Part shown: positions 1 through 5,865 of the stretch, piece after piece
Numbering within the stretch: position 1 is the first letter of the stretch
Layout of the letters: each line of letters begins with the position of its first letter
Assembly (NCBI GenBank): GCA_003531345.1
Contig: DQGZ01000220.1
Coordinates: forward strand, 1-8,321
Source of the DNA: Alphaproteobacteria bacterium
GTDB lineage: Bacteria > Pseudomonadota > Alphaproteobacteria > Rickettsiales > UBA8987
DNA: 8,321 nt
Direction of reading: 5' to 3'
Position numbers and translations under genes: made by a program
The notes under the pieces: model-generated
Told to the model about the DNA's origin: nothing
Databases searched by the model: none
The model's input: only the letters and a program-made list of their open reading frames with translations

Positions 1-354
1 TGGGCAATTTTAGATTTCGGCATCAGGTGTATAATTGCAGAAAGCTACGCTGATATTTTCTATAATAACTGTTTTAAAAACGGTATTTTGCCAATCATGT
101 TACCAAAAGAGCAAGTGGCTAGATTAGGTAAAGTTGCAGAGGCGGAAGATAACGAAATAACCGTGGATCTAGTTAACCAGACAGTAAGTTATACTCAGAA
201 CTCAGAACTAAAAACGTATAACTTTACCATTGATTCCTTCCGTAAACATTGTCTGCTGAACGGGCTTGATGATATTGGGTTAACGCTGGAAAAGGCTGCA
301 AATATTAACGCTTACGAAACCGAACAAAAAACTAAAACTCCTTGGCTTTTTTAG
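1..354 (+). CDS. leuD: 3-isopropylmalate dehydratase small subunit, C-terminal part (5' truncated by window)
   Basis: Frame 1 is open from the first base, so the gene begins upstream; the window holds the last 117 codons of a protein usually near 200 residues. LeuD pairs with LeuC to isomerise 2-isopropylmalate to 3-isopropylmalate in cytosolic leucine synthesis; the small subunit helps determine substrate specificity. The visible part opens with the family block WAILDFGIRCIIAESYADIF followed by YNNCFKNGILPI, and ends with the typical GLDDIGLTL and a PWL tail. The first ATG in frame, at 88, lies inside this conserved block and is not a start. The stop codon at 352-354 overlaps the stop of the convergent CDF gene. 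LeuC would be expected upstream or elsewhere but cannot be seen. Family assignment is secure from the motifs. Confidence 0.95.
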   Translation, partial: WAILDFGIRCIIAESYADIFYNNCFKNGILPIMLPKEQVARLGKVAEAEDNEITVDLVNQTVSYTQNSELKTYNFTIDSFRKHCLLNGLDDIGLTLEKAANINAYETEQKTKTPWLF

Positions 355-359
355 TTTTT
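327..359. terminator. Perfect A/T stem across two convergent stop codons, candidate bidirectional terminator
   Basis: Positions 327-337 (AAAAACTAAAA) and 349-359 (TTTTAGTTTTT) are perfect reverse complements, giving an 11-bp stem with an 11-base loop. On either strand the 3' arm is T-rich, as in an intrinsic terminator that works both ways. It lies at the shared 3' ends of leuD (+) and the CDF gene (-), with both stop codons inside the right arm. The stem has a single G-C pair, so its strength as a terminator is uncertain. Confidence 0.5.
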
Positions 360-965
360 CTTCAGCTCAGCTATTGCCTGTTTAATCACCCCATAAGCGG
401 AGCCTGCCTCAAGTATTATTATAAAAGCTGCTACCAGAAGGTCAGGAATTCCAGAGCCAGTATAATAAACAATTATTGCAGCAACTAAAATCAATAAATT
501 ATTTATTGCATCATTACGGCTGCATAGCCACAGTGATTTCTGCAAACTGTCTCCCCCCTTGAACCTGCTGAGCAAATAAGCACAATAAAAATTGATGATG
601 AAAGCTAAAATGCTGGTTGCCCCCATTATCTCTGCAATCGGTGCGGAAGGGTTAATCAGCTTATTCACCGCTTGATAGGCAATTGCAATTGCCACGAATA
701 TCATGGTACTTGCTTCAAATATTGCCGCATATGAGCGTATTTTACCTTGTTTGTTTATAGCATAAATTCCCACGCCATAACTTACCGAGTCACTAAGGAA
801 ATCAACTGAATCAGCTAGTATAGCAAGAGACTTGGAAAAAAAGCCAGCAAAAACCTCAACAAAGAACATGGTGAAATTAGTGCCAAAACATATTTTTAAC
901 ACTTTCAGGTAATTTTTATCTTCTAAATCTTTACTATCAAAGCTATGAGAATGGTCGTGTGACAT
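351..965 (-). CDS. Short cation diffusion facilitator (CDF) family transporter
   Basis: A 204-residue inner-membrane protein expected to export divalent metal ions in exchange for protons. It has a His-rich start (MSHDHSHS) and about six hydrophobic segments. Helix 2 carries ADSVDFLSDS, giving candidate metal ligands D55 and D59. Helix 5 carries LWLCSRNDAIN, giving C148 and D152 where many CDF proteins have His-x3-Asp. I recall a proteobacterial subfamily of about 200 residues with the same WLCSRNDAIGN-like signature. The cytoplasmic C-terminal domain of full CDF proteins (about 300 residues) is absent; this fits the subfamily and need not be truncation. The start is fixed because the codon just before the ATG is TAA. 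No Shine-Dalgarno is visible. It overlaps leuD by 4 bases at the 3' end and is divergent from the aminotransferase 15 bases away. The metal (Zn, Co, Cd, Fe, Mn) cannot be told from sequence. Confidence 0.88.
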   Translation of the reverse strand: MSHDHSHSFDSKDLEDKNYLKVLKICFGTNFTMFFVEVFAGFFSKSLAILADSVDFLSDSVSYGVGIYAINKQGKIRSYAAIFEASTMIFVAIAIAYQAVNKLINPSAPIAEIMGATSILAFIINFYCAYLLSRFKGGDSLQKSLWLCSRNDAINNLLILVAAIIVYYTGSGIPDLLVAAFIIILEAGSAYGVIKQAIAELKKN

Positions 966-980
966 TTACAAATAATTTAT

Positions 981-1826
981 ATGATAACAGTGCCTAGAAT
1001 AATTTTCGTGAACAATCAATTCCTACCTGAGCAGCAGGCAACTGTGCCAGTTATGGACAGGGGTTTTTTATTTGCAGATTCCGTGTATGAGGTATCAGCG
1101 GTCATAAACGGCAGGTTAGTTGACAATGAAGCGCATGTTGACAGGCTTTTTCGCTCTCTGGGAGAAATAAAGATAAAGCCAGATTTCAGCAAAGCTGACG
1201 TAATAAAATATCAGAAAGAATTGCTAAAGAGAAATAATTTGAATGAAGGTTTGGTTTATATTCAGGTTACACGTGGCACAGCAGAGCGTGATTTTGGATA
1301 TGATGGCAACATGAAGCCTAATTTTGTAATGTTCACACAAAGTAAAAATGTGCTTAGCAATCCTTATCATAAAACTGGCGCAAAGGCGATAACCATTCCG
1401 GACATAAGGTGGAGCAGGCGGGATATAAAATCAACCGCATTGCTGGCGCAAGTAATGGCAAAAAATACAGCGAAAGAACAAGGTGTTTTTGAAGCCATAA
1501 TGCACCAGAATGGCTATATAACTGAAGGAAGTAGCTCAAATGTTTTTATTGTGAAAGATGATAAGCTGATAACCAAATCAATTTCCAATGAAATATTAAG
1601 CGGCATAACCCGTAGAGCCATTTTACAAATTGCTGATAATAAAAAACTGCAAGTTGAGGAGCGGAATATACAGCTCAATGAATTATTTTCAGCCGATGAG
1701 TGCTTTATAACCTCGGCCTCAAATCTGCTGATAGGGATAATAGAGGTTGATGGCAAAAAAATAGGAAATAATGAAGTAGGGGCAGTAACCAATATGCTTT
1801 TAAAAACCTATCTGGAGATGATCTAA
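981..1826 (+). CDS. dat: D-amino-acid transaminase-like class IV PLP aminotransferase
   Basis: A 281-residue cytosolic enzyme of the fold-type IV PLP family (D-amino acid transaminase, branched-chain aminotransferase, aminodeoxychorismate lyase). The N-terminus IIFVNNQFLPEQQATVPVMD, then RGFLFADSVYEV, is the D-amino-acid transaminase pattern. RRDIKSTALLAQVMAK carries the likely PLP lysine K150. TEGSSSNVF carries E182, the residue that contacts the PLP ring nitrogen in this family, and SGITRR is the phosphate-binding region. The expected reaction is exchange of amino groups between D-alanine or D-glutamate and keto acids, which feeds peptidoglycan synthesis. A branched-chain or aminodeoxychorismate activity cannot be excluded by eye. 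The start is ATG 981; the frame is closed by TGA at 960-962 and no other standard start lies between. No Shine-Dalgarno is visible. lysC follows 74 bases downstream on the same strand. Confidence 0.85.
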   Translation: MITVPRIIFVNNQFLPEQQATVPVMDRGFLFADSVYEVSAVINGRLVDNEAHVDRLFRSLGEIKIKPDFSKADVIKYQKELLKRNNLNEGLVYIQVTRGTAERDFGYDGNMKPNFVMFTQSKNVLSNPYHKTGAKAITIPDIRWSRRDIKSTALLAQVMAKNTAKEQGVFEAIMHQNGYITEGSSSNVFIVKDDKLITKSISNEILSGITRRAILQIADNKKLQVEERNIQLNELFSADECFITSASNLLIGIIEVDGKKIGNNEVGAVTNMLLKTYLEMI

Positions 1827-1900
1827 AAATAGCTTGATTTTATGTTTGATATTTTTGAATTTAATTATATGTAAAACACGCAGTAACTATAGTATTATAT

Positions 1901-3142
1901 ATGGCTTTAATAGTTCAGAAATTCGGCGGTACATCAGTTGGCTCAACGGAGCGCATAAAGAACGTTGTTACGAAGGTAAAGAAGGAGCTTGACCTCGGCA
2001 ATCAGGTTGTAGTTGTTGTTTCCGCTATGAGTGGTGAAACCAACCGCTTAGTTGGCTTTTGTGAGGAGTTGAACCAGCTTACCACCACTGAAAGTTTGCA
2101 GGAATATGATTCCATTGTGGCATCAGGTGAAAATGTGACATCAGGTTTACTTGCTCTGGCGCTGCAAACATCAGGCATTAAGGCGCGTTCAATGCTTTCA
2201 TGGCAGGTGCCAATATTAACTGATGCGGAACACTCAAAAGCACGTATTGAGGAAATTGAAGGGGAGCGTATCAAACACTGGCTGGATAAAGGCAATGTTG
2301 TTGTTATACCAGGTTTTCAGGGCGTAACTATGGAACAAAACCTAAGCGACAGGCGTATAACAACCCTTGGTCGTGGCGGCTCTGATACATCCGCAGTAGC
2401 AGTAGCAGCAGCACTTAAAGCAGATAGATGTGATATTTATACCGATGTTGACGGGGTTTACACATCAGACCCAAGGCTTGTACCAAAAGCCCGTAAACTT
2501 AATAAAATAGCTTATGAAGAAGTATTAGAACTTGCTTCATTAGGTGCAAAAGTTCTACACTCAAGATGTGTAGAATTAGCAATGAAATTTAAGGTTAGAA
2601 CTCAGGTTTTAACCAGCTTTGAAGACAAACCAGGAACCGAACTAGTAGAGGAGGATGAAGTGTTAGAACGTAGACTTATTACAGGTGTAACCTACAGTAA
2701 AAATGATGCACAAATAACTTTAAAAGGTGTACATAATACCCCAGGCATTGCCGCAAAAGTATTTGGCCCATTGTCAGAAGCGGCAATCAACGTGGACATG
2801 ATAGTTCAGAACGTATCAAAAGATGCAAAAAAAGCAGACATCACTTTCACAATCCCAAAAACAGATGTTGCAAAAGCAGAAGAAGTTCTAAATTCAAGCG
2901 GTCTGAAGTTTGAGAGTATCTATAAAAACCTTGATGTAGCAAAAGTTTCTGTGGTTGGTGTGGGTATGCGCTCTCACGTTGGTATAGCACAGAAAATGTT
3001 TGAAACATTGGCAAATAAAGGCATCAATATTCATGTTATCTCAACATCTGAAATTAAAATTTCGGTTATAATTGATGACGAATTTTTGGAGCTTGCAATG
3101 CGCTCCCTTCACACAGCTTACGGTCTAGATAAGAAGGACTAA
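1901..3142 (+). CDS. lysC: Aspartate kinase (aspartokinase), monofunctional with two ACT domains
   Basis: A 413-residue cytosolic enzyme that phosphorylates L-aspartate to aspartyl-4-phosphate, the first step toward lysine (and diaminopimelate for the cell wall), threonine and methionine. The amino-acid kinase domain spans about residues 1-245, with the start motif KFGGTSVG (7-14), TTLGRGGSDTSA (154-165, nucleotide/aspartate site) and DIYTDVDGVYTSDPR (178-192). Tandem ACT domains follow at about 262-340 and 346-410, including the typical SHVGIAQKMFETL and INIHVISTSEIKISVII. The length and layout match the proteobacterial and Gram-positive monofunctional class, which is feedback-inhibited by lysine and/or threonine through the ACT domains. 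There is no homoserine dehydrogenase fusion. The gene starts at ATG 1901 right before the family N-terminus, with no visible Shine-Dalgarno. An internal start that would give a beta subunit is listed separately. The convergent bc1 operon ends 158 bases downstream. Confidence 0.97.
   Translation: MALIVQKFGGTSVGSTERIKNVVTKVKKELDLGNQVVVVVSAMSGETNRLVGFCEELNQLTTTESLQEYDSIVASGENVTSGLLALALQTSGIKARSMLSWQVPILTDAEHSKARIEEIEGERIKHWLDKGNVVVIPGFQGVTMEQNLSDRRITTLGRGGSDTSAVAVAAALKADRCDIYTDVDGVYTSDPRLVPKARKLNKIAYEEVLELASLGAKVLHSRCVELAMKFKVRTQVLTSFEDKPGTELVEEDEVLERRLITGVTYSKNDAQITLKGVHNTPGIAAKVFGPLSEAAINVDMIVQNVSKDAKKADITFTIPKTDVAKAEEVLNSSGLKFESIYKNLDVAKVSVVGVGMRSHVGIAQKMFETLANKGINIHVISTSEIKISVIIDDEFLELAMRSLHTAYGLDKKD
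2648..2662 (+). promoter_or_regulatory. Internal ribosome binding site and GTG start in lysC, candidate beta-subunit start
   Basis: GAGGAGG at 2648-2654 is followed after 5 bases by GTG at 2660, in the lysC frame (V254). Starting there gives a 160-residue protein holding only the two ACT domains. This is close to the separately translated beta subunits known for lysC of Corynebacterium glutamicum and Bacillus, and it begins within a residue or two of where the C. glutamicum beta subunit begins, as I recall its sequence. It is the strongest Shine-Dalgarno in the window. Caveat: the GAG GAG GAT codons also encode an acidic linker common in this family, so the match could be chance. Confidence 0.45.
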
Positions 3143-3247
3143 GTTGCTTACTTATATCAACTTACCTGTAGCAATACGGATAGATCTGAAATTGCCCTCA
3201 AATAGAAGACGGTAACAACTTTAGCTTCCCACTAAGCTTCATCTTGG

Positions 3248-3281
3248 TAGTAAATTTTTACTATTACACATAATGTAATAG
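3248..3281. terminator. Two overlapping A/T palindromes between convergent lysC and petC, weak terminator candidate
   Basis: The 158-base gap between the lysC and petC stop codons holds no gene. Positions 3248-3263 form a near-perfect palindrome (TAGTAAA, 2 bases, TTTACTA). Positions 3261-3268 (CTATTACA) pair with 3274-3281 (TGTAATAG) around a 5-base loop. A further weak dyad, TAAGTTG/CAACTTA, starts at the lysC stop (3140-3146 and 3158-3164). No run of T follows either stem on either strand, so a classical intrinsic terminator is not shown. The two overlapping stems could be alternative folds. Confidence 0.3.
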
Positions 3282-3300
3282 GTAGATGAAATATATTATT

Positions 3301-4059
3301 CTACTGGCCTAATTTTGCCCATATACGGCATTTTGCAACATAGAAAAACGCAGTAAATACAAAAAGGAATAGAATAACTTTCAAGCCCATTTGCTTGCGT
3401 TCCTCCATTTCTGGTTCAGCAGCAAATTGCAGGAAGTTTACAAGATCTTTTGACATTTGCTCAACGCTTGCCTTGGTTCCATCTTGATATGTTACCTGAT
3501 CAGCAGAAAGAGGGTTTGGCATACCAATATTGCCATTTGGAAAATAAGGGTTGTAATATTTCCCTTCTGGAACTTCATGATTTTTTGGCTGGGTGTTGCC
3601 ATAACCTGTTAATAATGAGAAAAGGTAGTTTGCGCCATCATGACGTGCTTTTACTATAAGCGAAAGGTCAGGTGGATATGAGCCGCCATTTGCAGCCTGA
3701 GCCGCTTTTTTATTAGGGTAAGGTGAAGGTATTTTATCAGAAGCAAGCCCTGGGCGATCAAACATTTCTCCGTCATCATTAGGCCCGTCTTGAATGGTGT
3801 AACCTGCGGCAAGTGCTTTTATTTCAGCCTCACTGAAACCAGCGCCAGCAAGATTACGGAACGAAAGTTTTGAAACAGAATGGCACGCAGCGCAGACTTC
3901 TTTGTAAACCTGAAAACCTCTTTGAATTGAAGGTCTGTCAAATTTGCCAGCTATGCCGTCAAAACTCCATTTAAGTTGCTTTGGGTGTTTTGCATCCCCC
4001 GCTGCATTAGCTGAAAATGCTAAGCTTAAAACTAATAAAATTGTAAATATTTTGTTCAT
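3301..4059 (-). CDS. petC: Cytochrome c1 of the bc1 complex
   Basis: A 252-residue periplasmic, membrane-anchored c-type cytochrome. It takes electrons from the Rieske protein in complex III and passes them to a soluble or membrane-bound cytochrome c. Residues 1-19 form a Sec signal peptide ending ANA. The heme attachment site is CAACH (C56, C59, H60), preceded by the family block GFQVYKEV. The sixth ligand is probably M180 in NGNIGMPNPLS. A hydrophobic anchor at about 225-243 near the C-terminus holds it in the membrane, with the RIWAKL tail on the cytoplasmic side. The length matches single-domain bacterial c1, not a cytochrome b/c1 fusion. It is the last gene of petA-petB-petC, 34 bases after petB. 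It has the only clear Shine-Dalgarno among the primary gene starts in the window: AGGAG 10 bases and AGGA 4 bases before the ATG, both within a 7-base repeat tract. Confidence 0.97.
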   Translation of the reverse strand: MNKIFTILLVLSLAFSANAAGDAKHPKQLKWSFDGIAGKFDRPSIQRGFQVYKEVCAACHSVSKLSFRNLAGAGFSEAEIKALAAGYTIQDGPNDDGEMFDRPGLASDKIPSPYPNKKAAQAANGGSYPPDLSLIVKARHDGANYLFSLLTGYGNTQPKNHEVPEGKYYNPYFPNGNIGMPNPLSADQVTYQDGTKASVEQMSKDLVNFLQFAAEPEMEERKQMGLKVILFLFVFTAFFYVAKCRIWAKLGQ

Positions 4060-4093
4060 AATTTCCTAACTCCTAATTCCTATTTTATAATTC
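4060..4093 (-). repeat. petB-petC spacer made of degenerate 7-base units, includes the petC ribosome binding site
   Basis: Read on the minus strand, the whole 34-base spacer divides into 7-base units, the clearest being AATTAGG and AGTTAGG, with more degenerate copies toward the petB stop. AGGA (4064-4067) and AGGAG (4070-4074) inside the units act as the likely Shine-Dalgarno for petC. The unit resembles the TNTTAGG units flanking the cassette between petA and petB, so the tracts may share an origin. Confidence 0.55.
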
Positions 4094-5389
4094 CTACTTA
4101 GCGCCTTCATTATGATTTTTAACATCCTCATAAATTCCTTCTGGCAGAGGGGTGTTTTTCTCCAGCTTGCTTAAAATAGGTAATATCACAATAAAATAAG
4201 CGAAGTAATATAAGGCTGCAGCCCTACCTATAATGACTGTAGAAACTCCGAATATGGTTGCATCAACTGATTTGCCGCCAATATAACCAAGTAACAAACC
4301 ATTGAAAACAAACAGCCAGAAAGCTATTTTGAAAATAGGGCGATATTTACCGCTTCTTACTGGGTGCTTATCAAGCCATGGTAAAAAGAATAAAATAAGA
4401 ATAGAGCCAAACATTGCCAGAACGCCAGCAAGTTTTGATGTCATTAATACAATGCCAGTAAATGGAATAACAATATCAGGCACTACACGAAGTATCGCAT
4501 AAAATGGCAGAAAGTACCATTCAGGCACGATATGAGGTGGCGTTACCAGTGGGTCAGCAGGAATATAGTTATCAGGGTGACCTAGGTAATTTGGCGCAAA
4601 GAATACAAACCCGAAGAAAACAATGAAGAATACGCCGAAACCGAAGAAATCTTTGATAGTATAATAAGGGTGGAAAGGTATTGTGTCTTTCTTCTTTTTT
4701 ACATCAAGCCCCGTAGGGTTGTTTGAGCCGTGAACGTGAAGCGCTACAACGTGAACCACCACCAGCCCAAATAGTATGAATGGCAGCAGGAAGTGTAGTG
4801 CAAAGAACCTATTTAAAGTAGGGTTGTCAACTGAGAAGCCGCCAAGTAACAATGTTTGCAAACCTGTTCCAAGCCCATCAATAATGGAGTCAAAGGCGGT
4901 GAATAAACCAGTTATTACCGTAGCGCCCCAAAAGCTCATCTGCCCCCAAGGAAGTACATAGCCCATGAAAGCAGTTCCCATCATTACTAGAAATATAATT
5001 ATGCCAAACCACCATAATACTTCACGCGGGGCTTTGTATGAGCCGTAATATAAGCCACGTATAATATGGCAGTAAACCACAGCAAAGAACATTGATGCAC
5101 CAACCGCATGAGTATAACGTAACAGCCAGCCATAAGGCACATCACGCATTATGCGCTCAACGCTTTCAAAAGCATGGTCAACATGTGGCACATAATTCAT
5201 CGCCAGAAATATGCCAGTGACTATCTGAATCATCAGCGCAATGCCTGCAAGTGAACCAAAGTTCCAAGCATAGCTCAAGTTACGAGGGGTCTGGTATTCC
5301 CCCTGATGTTTCATGAAAGAAAATACTGGTAGTCTTTTTTCAAACCAGTCCATTCCTGTGTTCACTGCTCGAGATAAGATGTTATTCAT
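4094..5389 (-). CDS. petB: Cytochrome b of the bc1 complex
   Basis: A 431-residue integral membrane subunit of complex III that binds two b hemes and forms the quinol-oxidising and quinone-reducing sites. The heme ligands are recognisable as two His pairs 14 apart: H94/H108 in THAVGASMFFAVVYCH and H199/H213 in the next helix pair. The Qo-site signature PEWY is at 289-292, and GYVLPWGQMSFWGATVI (143-159) is the conserved cd-helix region. About eight hydrophobic helices can be traced; the last third (about 352-410) has extra hydrophobic segments typical of full-length cytochrome b rather than the short b6 form. The ATG at 5389 precedes the expected N-terminal region. No Shine-Dalgarno is visible, because the flanking repeat arm runs to within one base of the start codon. 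Translation may depend on an A/T-rich unstructured leader or another mechanism. Confidence 0.97.
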   Translation of the reverse strand: MNNILSRAVNTGMDWFEKRLPVFSFMKHQGEYQTPRNLSYAWNFGSLAGIALMIQIVTGIFLAMNYVPHVDHAFESVERIMRDVPYGWLLRYTHAVGASMFFAVVYCHIIRGLYYGSYKAPREVLWWFGIIIFLVMMGTAFMGYVLPWGQMSFWGATVITGLFTAFDSIIDGLGTGLQTLLLGGFSVDNPTLNRFFALHFLLPFILFGLVVVHVVALHVHGSNNPTGLDVKKKKDTIPFHPYYTIKDFFGFGVFFIVFFGFVFFAPNYLGHPDNYIPADPLVTPPHIVPEWYFLPFYAILRVVPDIVIPFTGIVLMTSKLAGVLAMFGSILILFFLPWLDKHPVRSGKYRPIFKIAFWLFVFNGLLLGYIGGKSVDATIFGVSTVIIGRAAALYYFAYFIVILPILSKLEKNTPLPEGIYEDVKNHNEGAK

Positions 5390-5390
5390 A

Positions 5391-5427
5391 AGGTTTTGGG
5401 TATTAGGTTTTAGGTGTTAGATGTTAG
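5391..5427 (+). repeat. Right inverted arm of the petA-petB cassette, 7-base units near TNTTAGG
   Basis: After an initial AGG the arm reads as consecutive 7-base units such as TATTAGG and TTTTAGG, ending TGTTAG before a run of eight T. By hand it matches the opposite arm (5826-5862, read on the minus strand) at about 25 of 37 positions without gaps, many of the differences being C/T. The four-helix-bundle gene ends inside this arm, so its stop codon and last few residues are repeat-encoded. Confidence 0.65.
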
Positions 5428-5820
5428 TTTTTTTTGTGACTTGAATTCTTTCACCACCCCGATTTTGGAACTTAAACTCTTTTGTAGGGTTTTTATCATT
5501 TTTTCGATCTCTGTTATTTCTTGGAATATCTTTTCGTTTTCGAAAAAACCAAGTTTTGAAGAAATTATTAATTGTGTTTCAAGTTCTGCAATAGAGCCAG
5601 AACTTACAGAAAGAAAATTTATATATTCCTTTATTGAGTTTCTTTGCTGACCTTCTGCAATATTAGAAGGAACCGAAACGGCAGACCTTCTTATCTGTGA
5701 AACTAGTCCAAACCTCTCAGTATCAGGAAATTTAGAAGTTTCCCTATATAGTTCAACGCATAGATCAATAGACCTCTGCCAAATTTTTAAATCTCTGAAA
5801 CTGTATATGCTTTTCTCCAT
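5410..5820 (-). CDS. Four-helix-bundle protein, 23S rRNA intervening-sequence (IVS/S23) family
   Basis: A 136-residue soluble protein, predicted all-helical. Family hallmarks: FRDLKIWQRSIDLCVELY (8-25), FPDTERFGLVSQIRRSAVSV (31-50), PSNIAEGQQRNS (51-62), then a GSIAELETQLIIS block (75-87). The family is encoded in intervening sequences of split 23S rRNA genes (for example in Leptospira and Coxiella) and as stand-alone genes in many bacteria. It shares its fold with Avd, the accessory protein of diversity-generating retroelements. Its molecular role is unknown; nucleic-acid binding is suspected. I choose ATG 5820, where the family alignment begins. A longer frame starts at GTG 5865, directly after the petA stop, but its 15 extra residues are simply the translated repeat arm. 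The last residues (LTSNT) are repeat-encoded. The gene lies in petA-petB-petC orientation and would be cotranscribed. No link to the bc1 complex is implied. Confidence 0.88.
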   Translation of the reverse strand: MEKSIYSFRDLKIWQRSIDLCVELYRETSKFPDTERFGLVSQIRRSAVSVPSNIAEGQQRNSIKEYINFLSVSSGSIAELETQLIISSKLGFFENEKIFQEITEIEKMIKTLQKSLSSKIGVVKEFKSQKKLTSNT

Positions 5821-5825
5821 AATTT

Positions 5826-5862
5826 CTAAAACCTGATACCTTACCTCTGACACCTGAAACCT
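5826..5862 (-). repeat. Left inverted arm of the petA-petB cassette, 7-base units near TNTCAGG
   Basis: Read on the minus strand from 5862 it begins AGG, then 7-base units such as TTTCAGG and TATCAGG, ending TTTTAG. It points inward, as does the arm at 5391-5427. It begins 4 bases after the petA stop codon and ends 5 bases before the chosen four-helix-bundle start. C replaces T at the fourth position in several units, compared with the other arm. Confidence 0.65.
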
Positions 5863-5865
5863 CAC

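Larger units (their letters stand above)
5391..5862. mobile_element. Candidate four-helix-bundle cassette inserted between petA and petB
   Basis: About 472 bp: two imperfect inverted arms of 7-base repeats enclosing one gene of the 23S rRNA intervening-sequence (IVS/S23) protein family. petA and petB are normally neighbours in alphaproteobacterial bc1 operons, so the cassette looks inserted. The outer ends lie within 1 base of the petB start codon and 3 bases of the petA stop codon, so neither gene is broken. No transposase, reverse transcriptase or clear target-site duplication is visible. Mobility is inferred from the structure and the odd location, not shown. Confidence 0.5.

Noticed and set aside
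1855..1893. A promoter before lysC (TTGAAT at 1855-1860 with TATAGT at 1888-1893)
   Set aside because: The spacing is 27 bases, too long for a sigma-70 promoter, and the gap is so AT-rich that such hexamers are expected by chance.
5391..5427. CRISPR or telomere-like array from the TTAGG units
   Set aside because: The units are 7 bases, degenerate and contiguous, with no spacers, and cover fewer than 40 bases.
5391..5862. A diversity-generating retroelement, suggested by the Avd-like four-helix bundle
   Set aside because: No reverse transcriptase, template/variable repeat pair or target gene is present; the protein fits the stand-alone IVS/S23 branch better.
5821..5865. A 15-residue N-terminal extension of the four-helix-bundle protein from GTG 5865
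   Set aside because: The extra residues are only the translation of the repeat arm; family members begin at the MEKSIYSFRDL region, so ATG 5820 is preferred.
5390..5865. Target-site duplication flanking the cassette
   Set aside because: The bases just outside the two arms do not match each other beyond 2-3 bases, so no duplication can be claimed.
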